NCBI RefSeq assembly: GCF_965221685.1
Contig: NZ_OZ244907.1
Source of the DNA: Palauibacter sp022826685
Lineage (GTDB): Bacteria > Gemmatimonadota > Gemmatimonadetes > Palauibacterales > Palauibacteraceae
Reading direction: 5' to 3' (one strand)
Length of the DNA: 64,000 bases
Below are positions 8,514-17,429 of the stretch, one piece after another. The stretch's first letter is position 1, and the number at the start of each line of letters is the position of its first letter. The notes beneath the pieces are model-generated. The model made no database searches. It was not told the origin of the DNA and saw only the letters and a program-made list of their open reading frames with translations. A program made the translations under genes and the position numbers.

Positions 8514-9415
8514 CCCGCGACCTGCCGGAGCTGCGTGCCGCCATCGATGCGGAGCTGGAGGGCTGGCTGTCCGAAACGCTGCGCGGGACGGGCCCGATCG
8601 CGGAACCCATTCGGTACGCCGTCCTCGCGAAGGGAAAGAGGATCCGGCCTCTCCTGTTCGTCGGGGCCTGGGAAGCCGCGGGGGGCGTCGCCGGGCCGCG
8701 CTCGGGCAACGGCGCGCGTGCGCTCCACCGCGTGGCGCTGGGGCCCGAACTCGTCCACACGTATTCCCTGATCCACGATGATCTCCCCTGCATGGACGAC
8801 GACGACCTTCGCCGCGGCCGGCCGACGGTGCATGTGCGGTACGGGGAGCGCGCCGCGGTCATGACGGGTGCGGCGCTGCTTCCGCTCGCGATGCGCGCGG
8901 TGGCCGAGGGAGCGGCGGATCTGAAGCTGCCGGATCCCGTCGCGAGCCGACTCATCGGGGTACTCACCGAGGCGGCGGGCAGCGACGGCATGGTCGGAGG
9001 CCAACTCCTCGATCTCCTCGCAGAGAAGAAGCGCGTCAGCTTCGAGACGCTCGAGCGCATCCATCTCGGCAAGACCGCGCGGCTCATCGCGGCCTGTTGC
9101 ACGATGGGCGGCGTCGCGGCCCGCGCGCCCGAGGAGACGGTCGATCGGCTGACTCGCTTCGGGATCGCGATCGGACTCGCGTTCCAGACGGTGGACGATA
9201 TCCTCGACGTGACGGGATCCTCGAGCCGCATGGGGAAGATCGGCGGGCGGGACGAAGCTCTCGGAAAGGCAACGACACCATCGATCCTCGGTCTGGAGGG
9301 AGCGAGAGCACGCGCGGAAGAGCTCGGCCGCGAGGCGCTGGGCGCGATTTCGCCGCTCGCGGGCACGGACCGGCTGCGCGAGATCGGACGCCTCGTACTC
9401 GAGCGCGACCGCTGA
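8510..9415 (+). CDS. ispA: Farnesyl/geranyl diphosphate synthase
   Basis: The 301-residue soluble all-alpha prenyltransferase condenses isopentenyl diphosphate with allylic diphosphates, feeding undecaprenyl, quinone and other isoprenoids. The first aspartate-rich motif is seen as HDDLPCMDDDDLRRGRPT (about residue 87), where two residues lie between DD and D as is usual in bacterial short-chain synthases, and the second as TVDDILDVTG. KGKRIRPLL is the IPP-binding motif. dxs, the usual partner downstream, is absent; nadK follows by seven bases. Product chain length cannot be fixed from sequence by eye. Confidence 0.93.
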   Translation: MTRDLPELRAAIDAELEGWLSETLRGTGPIAEPIRYAVLAKGKRIRPLLFVGAWEAAGGVAGPRSGNGARALHRVALGPELVHTYSLIHDDLPCMDDDDLRRGRPTVHVRYGERAAVMTGAALLPLAMRAVAEGAADLKLPDPVASRLIGVLTEAAGSDGMVGGQLLDLLAEKKRVSFETLERIHLGKTARLIAACCTMGGVAARAPEETVDRLTRFGIAIGLAFQTVDDILDVTGSSSRMGKIGGRDEALGKATTPSILGLEGARARAEELGREALGAISPLAGTDRLREIGRLVLERDR

Positions 9416-9422
9416 GCGGCCC

Positions 9423-10331
9423 GTGAGGTTCTTCATCATCGGCAACGCCGATCACCCGGAACTGGAGCCGCTCCTTCACCGCGTCGAGCGGAGAGCGGAC
9501 GAACTCGGGGTTTCGCTCGTCTTCGAACCGCCGCTCGCGACGAAGGCCGGACGCGACTCCACCGCACCGGAGGAGATCGATGCGGACGTCGCCCTCGTCC
9601 TGGCCCTCGGCGGGGACGGCACGTTGCTGCGGGCGGCCCGTCTGGCGGCGCCCCGCGGGATCCCCGTGCTGGGCTGCAACCTCGGTCGGCTCGGGTTTCT
9701 CACGATGGTCTCGGAGGATGAACTCGAGGCGGCAATGTCGATGGTGGCGAGCGGCGACTACGCGCTCGAGAAGCGGATCGCCCTCCGCATCCGGGTGGTT
9801 CCGAACGGATCCAACGGACCGGCCGAACGGAGCTTCTACGCGATCAACGACGCCGTCATTCACAAGAGCGGCTTCGCCCGCCTGATCGGACTGCGCGTGC
9901 TGGCCGATGACGACGAAGTGGGACACTACAGCGCGGACGGCATCATCCTCGCCACCGCCACGGGCTCGACGGCCTACAGCCTCTCCGCGGGTGGCCCCAT
10001 CGTCTCGCCGACCATGGAGGGCATCGTCGCGACGCCGATTTCGCCGCACACGCTGGCCGTGCGGCCGGTCGTGTTTTCGGGTGACACGAGAATCTCCGTC
10101 GAACTCCTCTCGGGGGACCACGACCTGCAACTGACCGTCGACGGACAGCCCGGTTGCCGGCTCTCGGTCGGGGACCGCGTGGAGGTTGCCCGCTCGAGGC
10201 ACCCGGTGGGCCTGGTCCGGCTGCCCGAACACTCGTTTTTCACTGTCCTGAGGCGGAAGCTGCGGTGGGGCGATGTCCGCGAACACCCGACGCCCCCACC
10301 CGGGGGGGACGAGGACGAGCCAGCGTGCTGA
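9423..10331 (+). CDS. nadK: NAD kinase
   Basis: The 302-residue cytosolic enzyme phosphorylates NAD to NADP. It has the diacylglycerol-kinase-like fold signature LALGGDGTLLRAARL with the catalytic Asp, the AINDAVIH segment that contacts NAD, and the glycine-rich SADGIILATATGSTAYSLSA motif. Start GTG 9423 is seven bases after ispA. The end overlaps recN. ispA-nadK-recN is a common order in Gram-positive and several deep-branching phyla. A C-terminal tail after residue 270 is proline- and acid-rich. Confidence 0.95.
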   Translation: MRFFIIGNADHPELEPLLHRVERRADELGVSLVFEPPLATKAGRDSTAPEEIDADVALVLALGGDGTLLRAARLAAPRGIPVLGCNLGRLGFLTMVSEDELEAAMSMVASGDYALEKRIALRIRVVPNGSNGPAERSFYAINDAVIHKSGFARLIGLRVLADDDEVGHYSADGIILATATGSTAYSLSAGGPIVSPTMEGIVATPISPHTLAVRPVVFSGDTRISVELLSGDHDLQLTVDGQPGCRLSVGDRVEVARSRHPVGLVRLPEHSFFTVLRRKLRWGDVREHPTPPPGGDEDEPAC

Positions 10332-11989
10332 GGGAGCTTCGCGTCCGGAACTTCGCCGTCGTCGAGGAGGCCACGCTTGAATTCGGACCCGGCCTCAGCG
10401 TGCTCAGCGGCGAGACGGGGGCCGGAAAATCCCTCCTCGTCGAAGCTCTCGCACTCCTCGTCGGAGGGCGGCCGTCGCAGGACATGATCCGGGCGGGCGC
10501 CGGGTCCGCGCGCGTCGAGGGCCGGTTCGAGATCGAGGACGTCGACGGACTCCGGACGCTGTGCGAGGATGCCGGCGTCGATCATGAAGATGGCTGGCTC
10601 ATCCTGTGTCGCGAGTTGCGTCGCGAGGGCCGGCACCGGGCGTGGGTGAACGGATCGCCGTCCACGGCGCGCCGGCTGCGCGAGTTCGGGGGACGGCTCC
10701 TCGACCTCCACGGACAGCACGATCACCAGCGGCTGCTCGACCGCGCCTGGCAGCGGCGGATTCTGGACGCCTATGGCCGGGACGAGGCGCTGGCCGCCGA
10801 GACGGAGGCCGCCTACGAGGGTCTGCGCGCGATCGAGGGACGTCTCGATGACACGCGCCGCGCCGCGCGCGAAGGGCGTGAGCGAGCGGACTACCTGCGC
10901 TTCAAGCGCGATGAGATCGCCGGAGCCGGGCTCGAACCGGACGAGGATGAGGCGCTCGAGTCGGAGGCCCGCCGCCTCTCGCATTCCGAGGAGCTGATCG
11001 AACTCTCGGGCTCGCTCCACCACGGGCTGTACGAGGCCGAGGGCTCGCTCGTCGATCAGCTGGGCGAGTTCGCGGCCCGACTCGACGCCCTCGTCTCGAT
11101 CGACCGCGAGGCGGGACCCTTCCGTGACCTGCTCCAGGCGGCGCTCCGCAACGTGGAGGAACTCGGGCAGAGCCTCGCTCCCTACCGCGACTCGATCGAG
11201 CACGACCCTCGGCGGCTCGATGAAATCCGTGTCCGGCAGGATCTTCTCTACCGGCTCAAGCGCAAGTACGGCGGTGCTCTGGAGGATGTGATCCGCGCGG
11301 GCGAGGAGGCACGTCGTGAGCTGGAGACCCTGCGCGGCGCCGATGACGAGATCGAGCGTCTCGAAGCGGCTCGAGACGCCGCGTCCGCTGAACTCGCCGC
11401 GCTGGCGTCCGAACTCTCCGAGCGGCGCCGTGCGTCGTCCCGCGCGCTCGCGAAGGCTGTGACGGCCGCGCTACCGGAACTCGGTCTCCGGGGAGGCCGT
11501 CTCGAGATCGCGCTCGAAGCATACGGCGAGATCCGGGGGACCGGCGCCGAACGGGTGGAGTTTCTCGTCTCCCTGAATCCGGGTTTTCCCCCGGCGCCGC
11601 TGCGGCGGGTCGCCTCGGGGGGAGAGATGAGCCGCCTCATGCTCGCGCTCGAGACTTCGCTCATCGAGGTGGACGACCTGCCCGTGCTCGTGTTCGACGA
11701 GATCGATGCGGGGATCGGGGGCGAGGTAGCGCACCGGGTGGCGGCGCGGCTCGTGCGGCTTTCCGCCGCCCATCAGGTGCTCGTTGTCACGCATCTCGCG
11801 CAGATCGCGGCGCGCGCCGACGCCCACTACTCCGTCGGAAAGGTCGCGGAAGACGAAGGCGTGCGGACATCGGTCCGGGTGCTCACCGGCGGAGAACGCG
11901 TCCACGAAGTCGCTCGCATGCTCGGAGGCGACCCCGCCAGCCGCGCCTCGCGCGCCCATGCCGAGGAGTTGCTCGCCGGCCAGCTGTAG
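10325..11989 (+). CDS. recN: DNA repair protein RecN
   Basis: The 554-residue SMC-like ATPase acts early in double-strand break repair. GTG 10325 starts LRELRVRNFAVVEEA; the longer open frame upstream lies inside nadK. Walker A is GETGAGKS (near residue 31), the long central coiled coil spans roughly 160-370, and the C-terminal head carries the signature VASGGEMSRLMLALE, Walker B VLVFDEIDAGIGG and VTHLAQIAA. Length is typical. Its TAG is only two bases from the stop of the convergent outer-membrane protein gene, the two stops forming the palindrome TAGCGCTA. Confidence 0.95.
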   Translation: MLRELRVRNFAVVEEATLEFGPGLSVLSGETGAGKSLLVEALALLVGGRPSQDMIRAGAGSARVEGRFEIEDVDGLRTLCEDAGVDHEDGWLILCRELRREGRHRAWVNGSPSTARRLREFGGRLLDLHGQHDHQRLLDRAWQRRILDAYGRDEALAAETEAAYEGLRAIEGRLDDTRRAAREGRERADYLRFKRDEIAGAGLEPDEDEALESEARRLSHSEELIELSGSLHHGLYEAEGSLVDQLGEFAARLDALVSIDREAGPFRDLLQAALRNVEELGQSLAPYRDSIEHDPRRLDEIRVRQDLLYRLKRKYGGALEDVIRAGEEARRELETLRGADDEIERLEAARDAASAELAALASELSERRRASSRALAKAVTAALPELGLRGGRLEIALEAYGEIRGTGAERVEFLVSLNPGFPPAPLRRVASGGEMSRLMLALETSLIEVDDLPVLVFDEIDAGIGGEVAHRVAARLVRLSAAHQVLVVTHLAQIAARADAHYSVGKVAEDEGVRTSVRVLTGGERVHEVARMLGGDPASRASRAHAEELLAGQL

Positions 11990-11991
11990 CG

Positions 11992-13653
11992 CTAGAAGAT
12001 GCTGATCGGGAAGCGGAGTTCGGCTCCGTAGCGGAAGGAGGCCGGCGTCCGGCCCCCCGAGCCGGAGATCGCCCGGCGCAGCGAGATGCCGAACTGCCAT
12101 GCGCCCCGCACCGGTTTTGCTCCGGCAATCAACTCCTCGACGCTCCCGGCCTCGGCGAGATCGATGAGTAACCCGACCCCCAGTCGATGACGGGTCTGCG
12201 CTCCCTCGGCCGCGACCGTGTTCGGGTCCAGCCCCTCGATCATTCCGACGAACTGATACGTGGGCGCGGGGAGCCGGAAGTAATCGTACTCGATCCCCAC
12301 GCTGAGGGCGGCGTTGAAGCGCAGGGAAGGGCGGACCAGAACCGCCACGTAGTCCCCCAGATCCCGCCGCATCAGCGCCACCAGGTCCTCCTGGCCATAG
12401 GGGCGGTCCGGAGGGGTGAAGCGGAACGCCGCCTCGTCCGGGCGCTGCATCCCGTAGCGGGCGGAAGCGCGGATCATGACGAGGCTCCCGAAGGCGATGT
12501 CCTGGTACAGCGCCAGTTCGATGTCGGTCTGGCCGTCCCCGATCGGGATGTCCGCCGAATTCGTCGGATCTCCGAAGATCGTGAGGTTGCGGTTTCGGAT
12601 GGGGAGTCGGGCGAGTGCGCCGACGCTCGTGCGCAGCCGAATGCCGCGTTCCGAATCCGCGCCCGGCTCGGACCCCGCGCCCGCATCGCCGGCCGGCCCC
12701 GGAACCGGCGTTCGGCGCGTGATACCATCGATCAGGTTCACGCGCAGGAAAACCTCCACTTCCCCCAGATCGAGTTCGTTCCGGCTGTCCCTCGGCAGGC
12801 GGTCGGCAAAGCCCTGGCTCAGGAAGTGCGTGTTGAAGTCATCCTCCGTCGCGAACTCGGGCAGGGAAAGCTCCGGCAGCATCAGGCCGAGCGCGTCGAA
12901 CGCCGCCGCGTAGTCCGCGAAGCGTTGCGCCATTTGGGTCCCCGCCGCGCTGGAGGCGGTGGGAATCAGGGCCCCGGCGGCGGCCCGTCGCCCCAGCGTG
13001 TTGACGAAGTCCCGGGTAGCGTTGCGGAGCGCGATCGCTTGATCGAGCGCGGTCCCCGTGAGAGAGCCGCCATCGATCAGCGCACCAAGATCGTCGAGCG
13101 CCGACCGCGCGTCCATGCGAAAGGGCGCGCCGGACTCGAAGGCCGCGCCGTTTCCGGTCACGGTCGCGGTGGAGTCGAAAGCGAAGCCCACCGTCATGTC
13201 CGTGAGCGTGAAGGGAGCCCGGGCTCCCACGCTGACCCAGTCGAGGAGGCCCACCTCGACGCCGAGCCCGAGTCGGCGTATCTGCGCCCGCATGGCGGAG
13301 AAGTCGAGCCCGCCGAACGAGAAGTCATCCTCGGTTACGGGTTCGAAGCCGAGGGCCTCCGCATCGGCATTGAGTTCCTGGATGAGGGCGTGGGGGGGAG
13401 GGAACATGCGCCGGGCGAGCGGACCATCGAAGTGGGCGGCCAGCGGCTCGCGCTCCCCGTCGGCGATCCCCGCGCTCGAGTCGAAGGCGAACTGCTCGGT
13501 CCAGTTCAGCAGGGTCGGTTGGACGGTGAGCCACAGCTTCCCCTGCCTCGGCAGTCGCGCGTCGCTGAACTGCCCGGCGAGATGGATGGGAGCCACGGCC
13601 GTGGAGACGAGGGCGACAAGGATCGGAAGGGCGCGTAGGGTCGGCGAAGGCAT
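11992..13653 (-). CDS. Outer-membrane beta-barrel protein of unknown function
   Basis: This 553-residue protein begins with a Sec signal peptide (MPSPTLRALPILVALVSTA, cleavage near AGQ-FS) and ends in phenylalanine after RFPISIF, the usual signal of a BAM-inserted outer-membrane barrel. Between these it has many alternating short strands and glycine-aspartate turns, no TonB box and no plug, with a helical stretch around residues 190-280. I do not recognise a named family; FadL-like or other large uncharacterised barrels are possible. The open frame continues upstream into the tRNA and cax region, but ATG at 13653 precedes a clean signal peptide and lies six bases from a TATACT box. Confidence 0.72.
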   Translation of the reverse strand: MPSPTLRALPILVALVSTAVAPIHLAGQFSDARLPRQGKLWLTVQPTLLNWTEQFAFDSSAGIADGEREPLAAHFDGPLARRMFPPPHALIQELNADAEALGFEPVTEDDFSFGGLDFSAMRAQIRRLGLGVEVGLLDWVSVGARAPFTLTDMTVGFAFDSTATVTGNGAAFESGAPFRMDARSALDDLGALIDGGSLTGTALDQAIALRNATRDFVNTLGRRAAAGALIPTASSAAGTQMAQRFADYAAAFDALGLMLPELSLPEFATEDDFNTHFLSQGFADRLPRDSRNELDLGEVEVFLRVNLIDGITRRTPVPGPAGDAGAGSEPGADSERGIRLRTSVGALARLPIRNRNLTIFGDPTNSADIPIGDGQTDIELALYQDIAFGSLVMIRASARYGMQRPDEAAFRFTPPDRPYGQEDLVALMRRDLGDYVAVLVRPSLRFNAALSVGIEYDYFRLPAPTYQFVGMIEGLDPNTVAAEGAQTRHRLGVGLLIDLAEAGSVEELIAGAKPVRGAWQFGISLRRAISGSGGRTPASFRYGAELRFPISIF

Positions 13654-13659
13654 CGCGCG

Positions 13660-13665
13660 AGTATA
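13660..13665 (-). promoter_or_regulatory. Candidate -10 box (TATACT) of the outer-membrane protein gene
   Basis: On the minus strand TATACT lies six bases before the ATG at 13653. In this GC-rich sequence such an AT-rich hexamer stands out. If used, transcription would start at or next to the ATG and give a leaderless mRNA. No clear -35 is seen 16-18 bases upstream. Confidence 0.35.
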
Positions 13666-13739
13666 GCAGTCCGGGGCGTGATGGAGAACCTTCCGCCGGT
13701 GGCGTCGGTGTGGTCGCTCCATTAGGCTGTGCGAACTAC

Positions 13740-13810
13740 GGCGCCGTGGCCGAGTGGTTAGGCAGGGGCCTGCAAAGCCCCCTACTCCGGTTCGAATCCG
13801 GACGGCGCCT
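13740..13810 (+). tRNA. tRNA-Cys (GCA)
   Basis: The acceptor arms GGCGCCG (13740-13746) and CGGCGCC (13803-13809) pair perfectly, with T as the discriminator base. The anticodon arm has loop CTGCAAA with anticodon GCA at 13772-13774, and the T arm carries the GGTTCGAATCC core. No CCA is encoded. A run of five T follows at 13812-13816. The discriminator at 73 fits the identity of tRNA-Cys. Confidence 0.95.
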
Positions 13811-13861
13811 CTTTTTGCCTCGGGCGGCAGTGCTTTCCGGCGAAAACGGGAGGAGAACGGG

Positions 13862-14977
13862 TTGGCTCTCAAGCTGAAAGCAGACCAGGTTCTCCTGCTC
13901 CTTCTCGTCTTCGTTCCCATCACGCTCGTTCTCGAGTACGTCGTCCACGCATCGGCGACCACGCTCTTTCTTACCTCCGCGGTCGCGATCGTTCCACTCG
14001 CCGGAATCATGGGGAAGTCCACCGAGATGCTGGCCGAGCACGTGGGCGCCGGTCTCGGGGGACTGCTCAACGCGACATTCGGGAACGCCGCGGAGCTGAT
14101 CATCGCGATCTTCGCCCTCAGAGCGGGTCTGCACGACCTGGTGAAGGCGTCGCTCACCGGGTCGATCATCGGGAACATCCTCCTCATCTTCGGACTCAGC
14201 GCGCTGCTCGGCGGCCTGAAGTTCCGCAAGCAGGTCTTCAACCGGACGGCGGCCAAGCTGGGCTCCACGCTCCTACTGCTGAGTGCGGTCGGACTCGTCA
14301 TCCCGTCGCTGCTACACTTCCTTCGGGACGGAGCGGAGTCCGGGACGGCAGCGGCGACGGCAGTGGAAGCCGGGTCGGGGTCGCTGAGCCTCGAGATCTC
14401 CGTCGTCCTCATCGTCTGCTATGTCCTCTCGCTGGTTTTCGCGCTGCGGACGCACGCGGATCTGTACCAGGGGACGGCGCACGGCGACGGCGAGACGCAC
14501 GGGGCTCCCGCGTGGTCGAAGGGCAAGTCGTTCGCGGTCCTCGTCGGCGCGGCGGCGGTCGTGGGCTGGATGAGCGAGATCCTCGTCGGCGGGGCGGAGG
14601 AGGCGGCCCACTCCCTGGGGATGACCGAGGTCTTCGTGGGCGTGATCGTCGTCGCCCTCGTCGGCAACGCGGCGGAACACTCGACCGCCGTGCTCGTCGC
14701 CCTTCGGAACAAGATGGACCTGTCGATTCAGATTGCGGTGGGATCGTCCCTCCAGATCGCCCTCCTCATCGCCCCGCTCCTCGTGTTCCTCTCCTACGCG
14801 ATCGGGCCGGCGCCGATCGACCTCGTCTTTTCTCCGCTCGAAGTCGTGGCCGTCGCGGTCTCCGTCCTCGTCGTGGGACAGATCGCCGATGACGGCCAGA
14901 CGCACTGGATGGAGGGTGTGCTCCTCCTCGCCGTGTACGTCGTGCTCGGGCTCGCCTTCTTCAACCTTCCCGGCTAG
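13862..14977 (+). CDS. cax: Calcium/proton antiporter (CaCA family, CAX)
   Basis: The 371-residue inner-membrane protein has about 11 hydrophobic segments and the two inverted c-motifs of the family: GNAAELIIAIFALRAG in the first half and GNAAEHSTAVLVALRNKMD in the second, each with the ion-binding glutamate. It should exchange Ca2+ for H+ across the membrane. The frame is open back into tRNA-Cys, so the start is taken as TTG 13862, reading MALKLKADQVLLLL; GGGAGGAG at 13848-13855 lies six bases before it. The 239 bases after the gene hold GC-rich inverted repeats but no gene or T-run that I can defend. Confidence 0.93.
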   Translation: MALKLKADQVLLLLLVFVPITLVLEYVVHASATTLFLTSAVAIVPLAGIMGKSTEMLAEHVGAGLGGLLNATFGNAAELIIAIFALRAGLHDLVKASLTGSIIGNILLIFGLSALLGGLKFRKQVFNRTAAKLGSTLLLLSAVGLVIPSLLHFLRDGAESGTAAATAVEAGSGSLSLEISVVLIVCYVLSLVFALRTHADLYQGTAHGDGETHGAPAWSKGKSFAVLVGAAAVVGWMSEILVGGAEEAAHSLGMTEVFVGVIVVALVGNAAEHSTAVLVALRNKMDLSIQIAVGSSLQIALLIAPLLVFLSYAIGPAPIDLVFSPLEVVAVAVSVLVVGQIADDGQTHWMEGVLLLAVYVVLGLAFFNLPG

Positions 14978-15216
14978 CAGTCCGCTCGGGAGCCGGCCTG
15001 GCCGGCGGCGGCGCGGGCGCCGTCGCCGGGCCTGACGCAAAGCAACGCTTCTCGAACCCGACGCGTCTCAGTGTCCCGGACCGGCGGAACTTCTGACCGC
15101 TCCGCGGGTCGGGTCTGACGGGAGAATTGAAGCCGGGGCGGCGGATCACCCTCCTGTGGCAGGGACGACGTTGGGATGAAGCCGGTTGTACCGAAGTGGT
15201 CGCGTGCGCCCCGGCC

Positions 15217-15534
15217 TCACTCCTTGAGGCGACCTGCCTCGCGGTCGGGGTTTTCCAGGCGACGCTCGAGGAGTTGTTCGGTGAACGCCTGTCGCTCGGC
15301 GATCTGTCCCACCTGATCCTGCAGGTCGGAAAGCGTCTGTAGCAGGCGGTCGTTCGGCGCCGTGCCCGGCAAGTCCTCCCCCACCCCGCCGGCGAGCCGG
15401 TCCGCCCGATCTCGCGCCGCCTGCTCGAGGAAGTAGGCCAGCTTGCGAGACAGCGGGAAGAGGACGATGCCTCCGGTGATGATCAGCACGATCGTGGAGA
15501 CGAACGCGAAGACGACGACCAGGTCCATGTCCAT
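15217..15534 (-). CDS. Small membrane-anchored coiled-coil protein
   Basis: This 105-residue protein has one N-terminal transmembrane segment (VVVFAFVSTIVLIITGGIVL, about residues 6-26), a basic and aromatic junction (SRKLAYFLEQ), and a cytoplasmic region rich in Leu, Gln and Glu with heptads from about 60 to 95 (LLQTLSDLQDQVGQIAERQA), which suggests a coiled coil. AGGAGG stands six bases before the ATG, giving good support. A divergent amidase gene starts 183 bases away. The topology recalls small phage-shock or envelope-stress membrane proteins, but no family is recognised. Confidence 0.72.
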   Translation of the reverse strand: MDMDLVVVFAFVSTIVLIITGGIVLFPLSRKLAYFLEQAARDRADRLAGGVGEDLPGTAPNDRLLQTLSDLQDQVGQIAERQAFTEQLLERRLENPDREAGRLKE

Positions 15535-15716
15535 GCCGAGCCTCCTGGATCATAGGTGAGGGTTGGGGCCGACATCCGACCGCGGCGCGATACGTGACGT
15601 GGACCGATACGGTGCGGACGCAGGAACGACGGTCGGAGTTTCGCGGGCGGCTTGTCGGCTCGCGATTCTCTCCGCAGTGTGACCGTCTGACGTTACCCCG
15701 GCCACAGGAGGCGAGC

Positions 15717-17381
15717 GTGTCTGAAGACGTCGAGAGGAGAGGTGCGGAGGCGGCGGAGGGCGGGATGCGGCGGCGGGGCTTCCTGAAAGTCACCGCGGCG
15801 GCGACCGCGGCGGGGGCCCTCGATCCCCGGACGCTCGTGGCCGCTCCGACGCCGACCCCTTCCGATCCCGGCACCGCGGGACTGCGGGACGCGCGCCAGG
15901 CCGCTCAGGAGGACGTCATCCCGCTGGGGAACGGGGAGCCGCCGGCGCTTCAGTTCCAGGCCTGGCCGGGCGGGACGGGGGCGCTGCTGGAGAAGTACTG
16001 GCGCGCGGGGATGAACCCGTTCGAGAAGACCCCGATCGATGTCGAACCCTGGGAGGGGTCCGTGCCGTCCACCGAGGAGGAGATCGCGTTCCTCCCGGTG
16101 CACCGGCTGTCGGCCCTCGTGAGGGAACGCCGGGTTTCCCCGACGGAACTGTTCGACATCTACATGGAGCGCATGAAGCGGTACGACCCCGTGCTGCTGT
16201 GCGCGGTGACCATCCTCGAGGACCGGGGCAGGGAAGAGGCGGAGCAGGCCGAGGCCGATATCCGCGCGGGCGAATGGCGCGGCCCCCTGCACGGAATCCC
16301 CTACGGCGTGAAGGACCTCTTCTCGACCGTCGGGGCGCGGACAACCTGGGGCTCCGCGGCGTTCCAGACCCAGATGATCGAAGAGGATGCGGAGGTCGTT
16401 CGCCGGCTCAACGCGGCGGGCGCCGTGCTCATCGCGAAGCTCGCGACGGGAGAGTTCGCGCGGGGCGACCGCTGGTATCGCGGCCGGACGCTGAATCCGT
16501 GGAACCTGGCCTGGGGATCGAGCGGATCTTCCGCCGGGCCGGGGTCGGCGACGGCCGCGGGCTGCGTCGCGTTCTCGATCGGGACCGAGACGCGCGGGTC
16601 CATCGTCTCCCCGAGCCGCCGGAACGGGCTGAGCGCCCTCCGCCCCACCTTCGGTCGCGTGAGCCGCTACGGGGGCATGGTGCTCTCCTGGAGCATGGAC
16701 AAGACGGGCCCCATGTGCCGCGCGATCGAGGACTGCGCGCTCGTGTTCAACGAGATCCATGGCTCGGATGAGAAGGACCCCGCGTCCATCACGACGCCGT
16801 TCCGGTTCGAGCGGAACCCGGACCTGGGCGCGCTCTCCATCGGATACACGGAGGACGCGCCGCACTCCTTCGTCGAGAAGCTCGAGGAACTGGGGGCACG
16901 GCCGCGCCTCATGCGCGAGCTGCCGGCCCAGTCCGCGAGTTCGCTGGGCGCGGAGTCGTCGTCGGCCTTCGACTTCCACGTGGCCCCGGGCGGGGAACTG
17001 CCTCCGGTGCCCGAAGGGCTCAGCGAGGTGGAGGAGCGCGACTTCACGCGGTTCCGCCGTGGGCGCGAGGGTCTGGCAATGGACTACGTGCATGCGCAGC
17101 GGCGGCGCCACATCGTGATGAAGCGCATGGCCGAGGCGATGGAGGGCTTCGACATGTTCGCCACCGGCTCGGGAGAGGTGGGGCTCACGAACGAGACGGG
17201 ACACCCCGCGGCCGTCGTGCAGTACGGCTTTGGCCCGCTCGGTCCCGAGGGCGAGGAGGCGGAGCAGCCCCTGACGACGACGCTGATCGGCGACCTGTTC
17301 GCGGACGACAAGATTCTGAGCGTGGCGCACGCCTTCCAGGCGGCGACGGACTGGCACACGCGGCACCCCGCCCTCGATTGA
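15717..17381 (+). CDS. Tat-exported amidase of the amidase-signature family
   Basis: The 554-residue enzyme hydrolyses an amide bond of unknown substrate. A twin-arginine signal is seen near residue 20 (MRRRGFLKVTAAATAAGA), so it should fold before export to the periplasm. The Ser-cisSer-Lys triad is present: Lys199 in YGVKDLFST, Ser268 in WGSSGSSAG and Ser295 in TETRGSIVSP. GTG 15717 is preferred over the longer frame because AGGAGG lies five bases upstream; ATG at the RRRG segment would also keep the signal. The GGSSGGS core is loosened to GSSGSSAGPGS. A secreted serine hydrolase follows 48 bases later. Confidence 0.88.
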   Translation: MSEDVERRGAEAAEGGMRRRGFLKVTAAATAAGALDPRTLVAAPTPTPSDPGTAGLRDARQAAQEDVIPLGNGEPPALQFQAWPGGTGALLEKYWRAGMNPFEKTPIDVEPWEGSVPSTEEEIAFLPVHRLSALVRERRVSPTELFDIYMERMKRYDPVLLCAVTILEDRGREEAEQAEADIRAGEWRGPLHGIPYGVKDLFSTVGARTTWGSAAFQTQMIEEDAEVVRRLNAAGAVLIAKLATGEFARGDRWYRGRTLNPWNLAWGSSGSSAGPGSATAAGCVAFSIGTETRGSIVSPSRRNGLSALRPTFGRVSRYGGMVLSWSMDKTGPMCRAIEDCALVFNEIHGSDEKDPASITTPFRFERNPDLGALSIGYTEDAPHSFVEKLEELGARPRLMRELPAQSASSLGAESSSAFDFHVAPGGELPPVPEGLSEVEERDFTRFRRGREGLAMDYVHAQRRRHIVMKRMAEAMEGFDMFATGSGEVGLTNETGHPAAVVQYGFGPLGPEGEEAEQPLTTTLIGDLFADDKILSVAHAFQAATDWHTRHPALD

Positions 17382-17429
17382 CGGCGGACCTCGATTGAGC
17401 GGGGAACTTCGACAGACGGAGGACGAAGG

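Noticed and set aside
12187..13638. A 483-codon plus-strand frame opposite the outer-membrane protein
   Set aside because: The minus strand has a signal peptide and a C-terminal Phe; the plus frame is charged low complexity without motifs.
15127..15342. A 71-codon plus-strand frame after the cax gene
   Set aside because: Most of it is antisense to the membrane coiled-coil gene that has a good ribosome binding site and membrane helix; it has no start signal.
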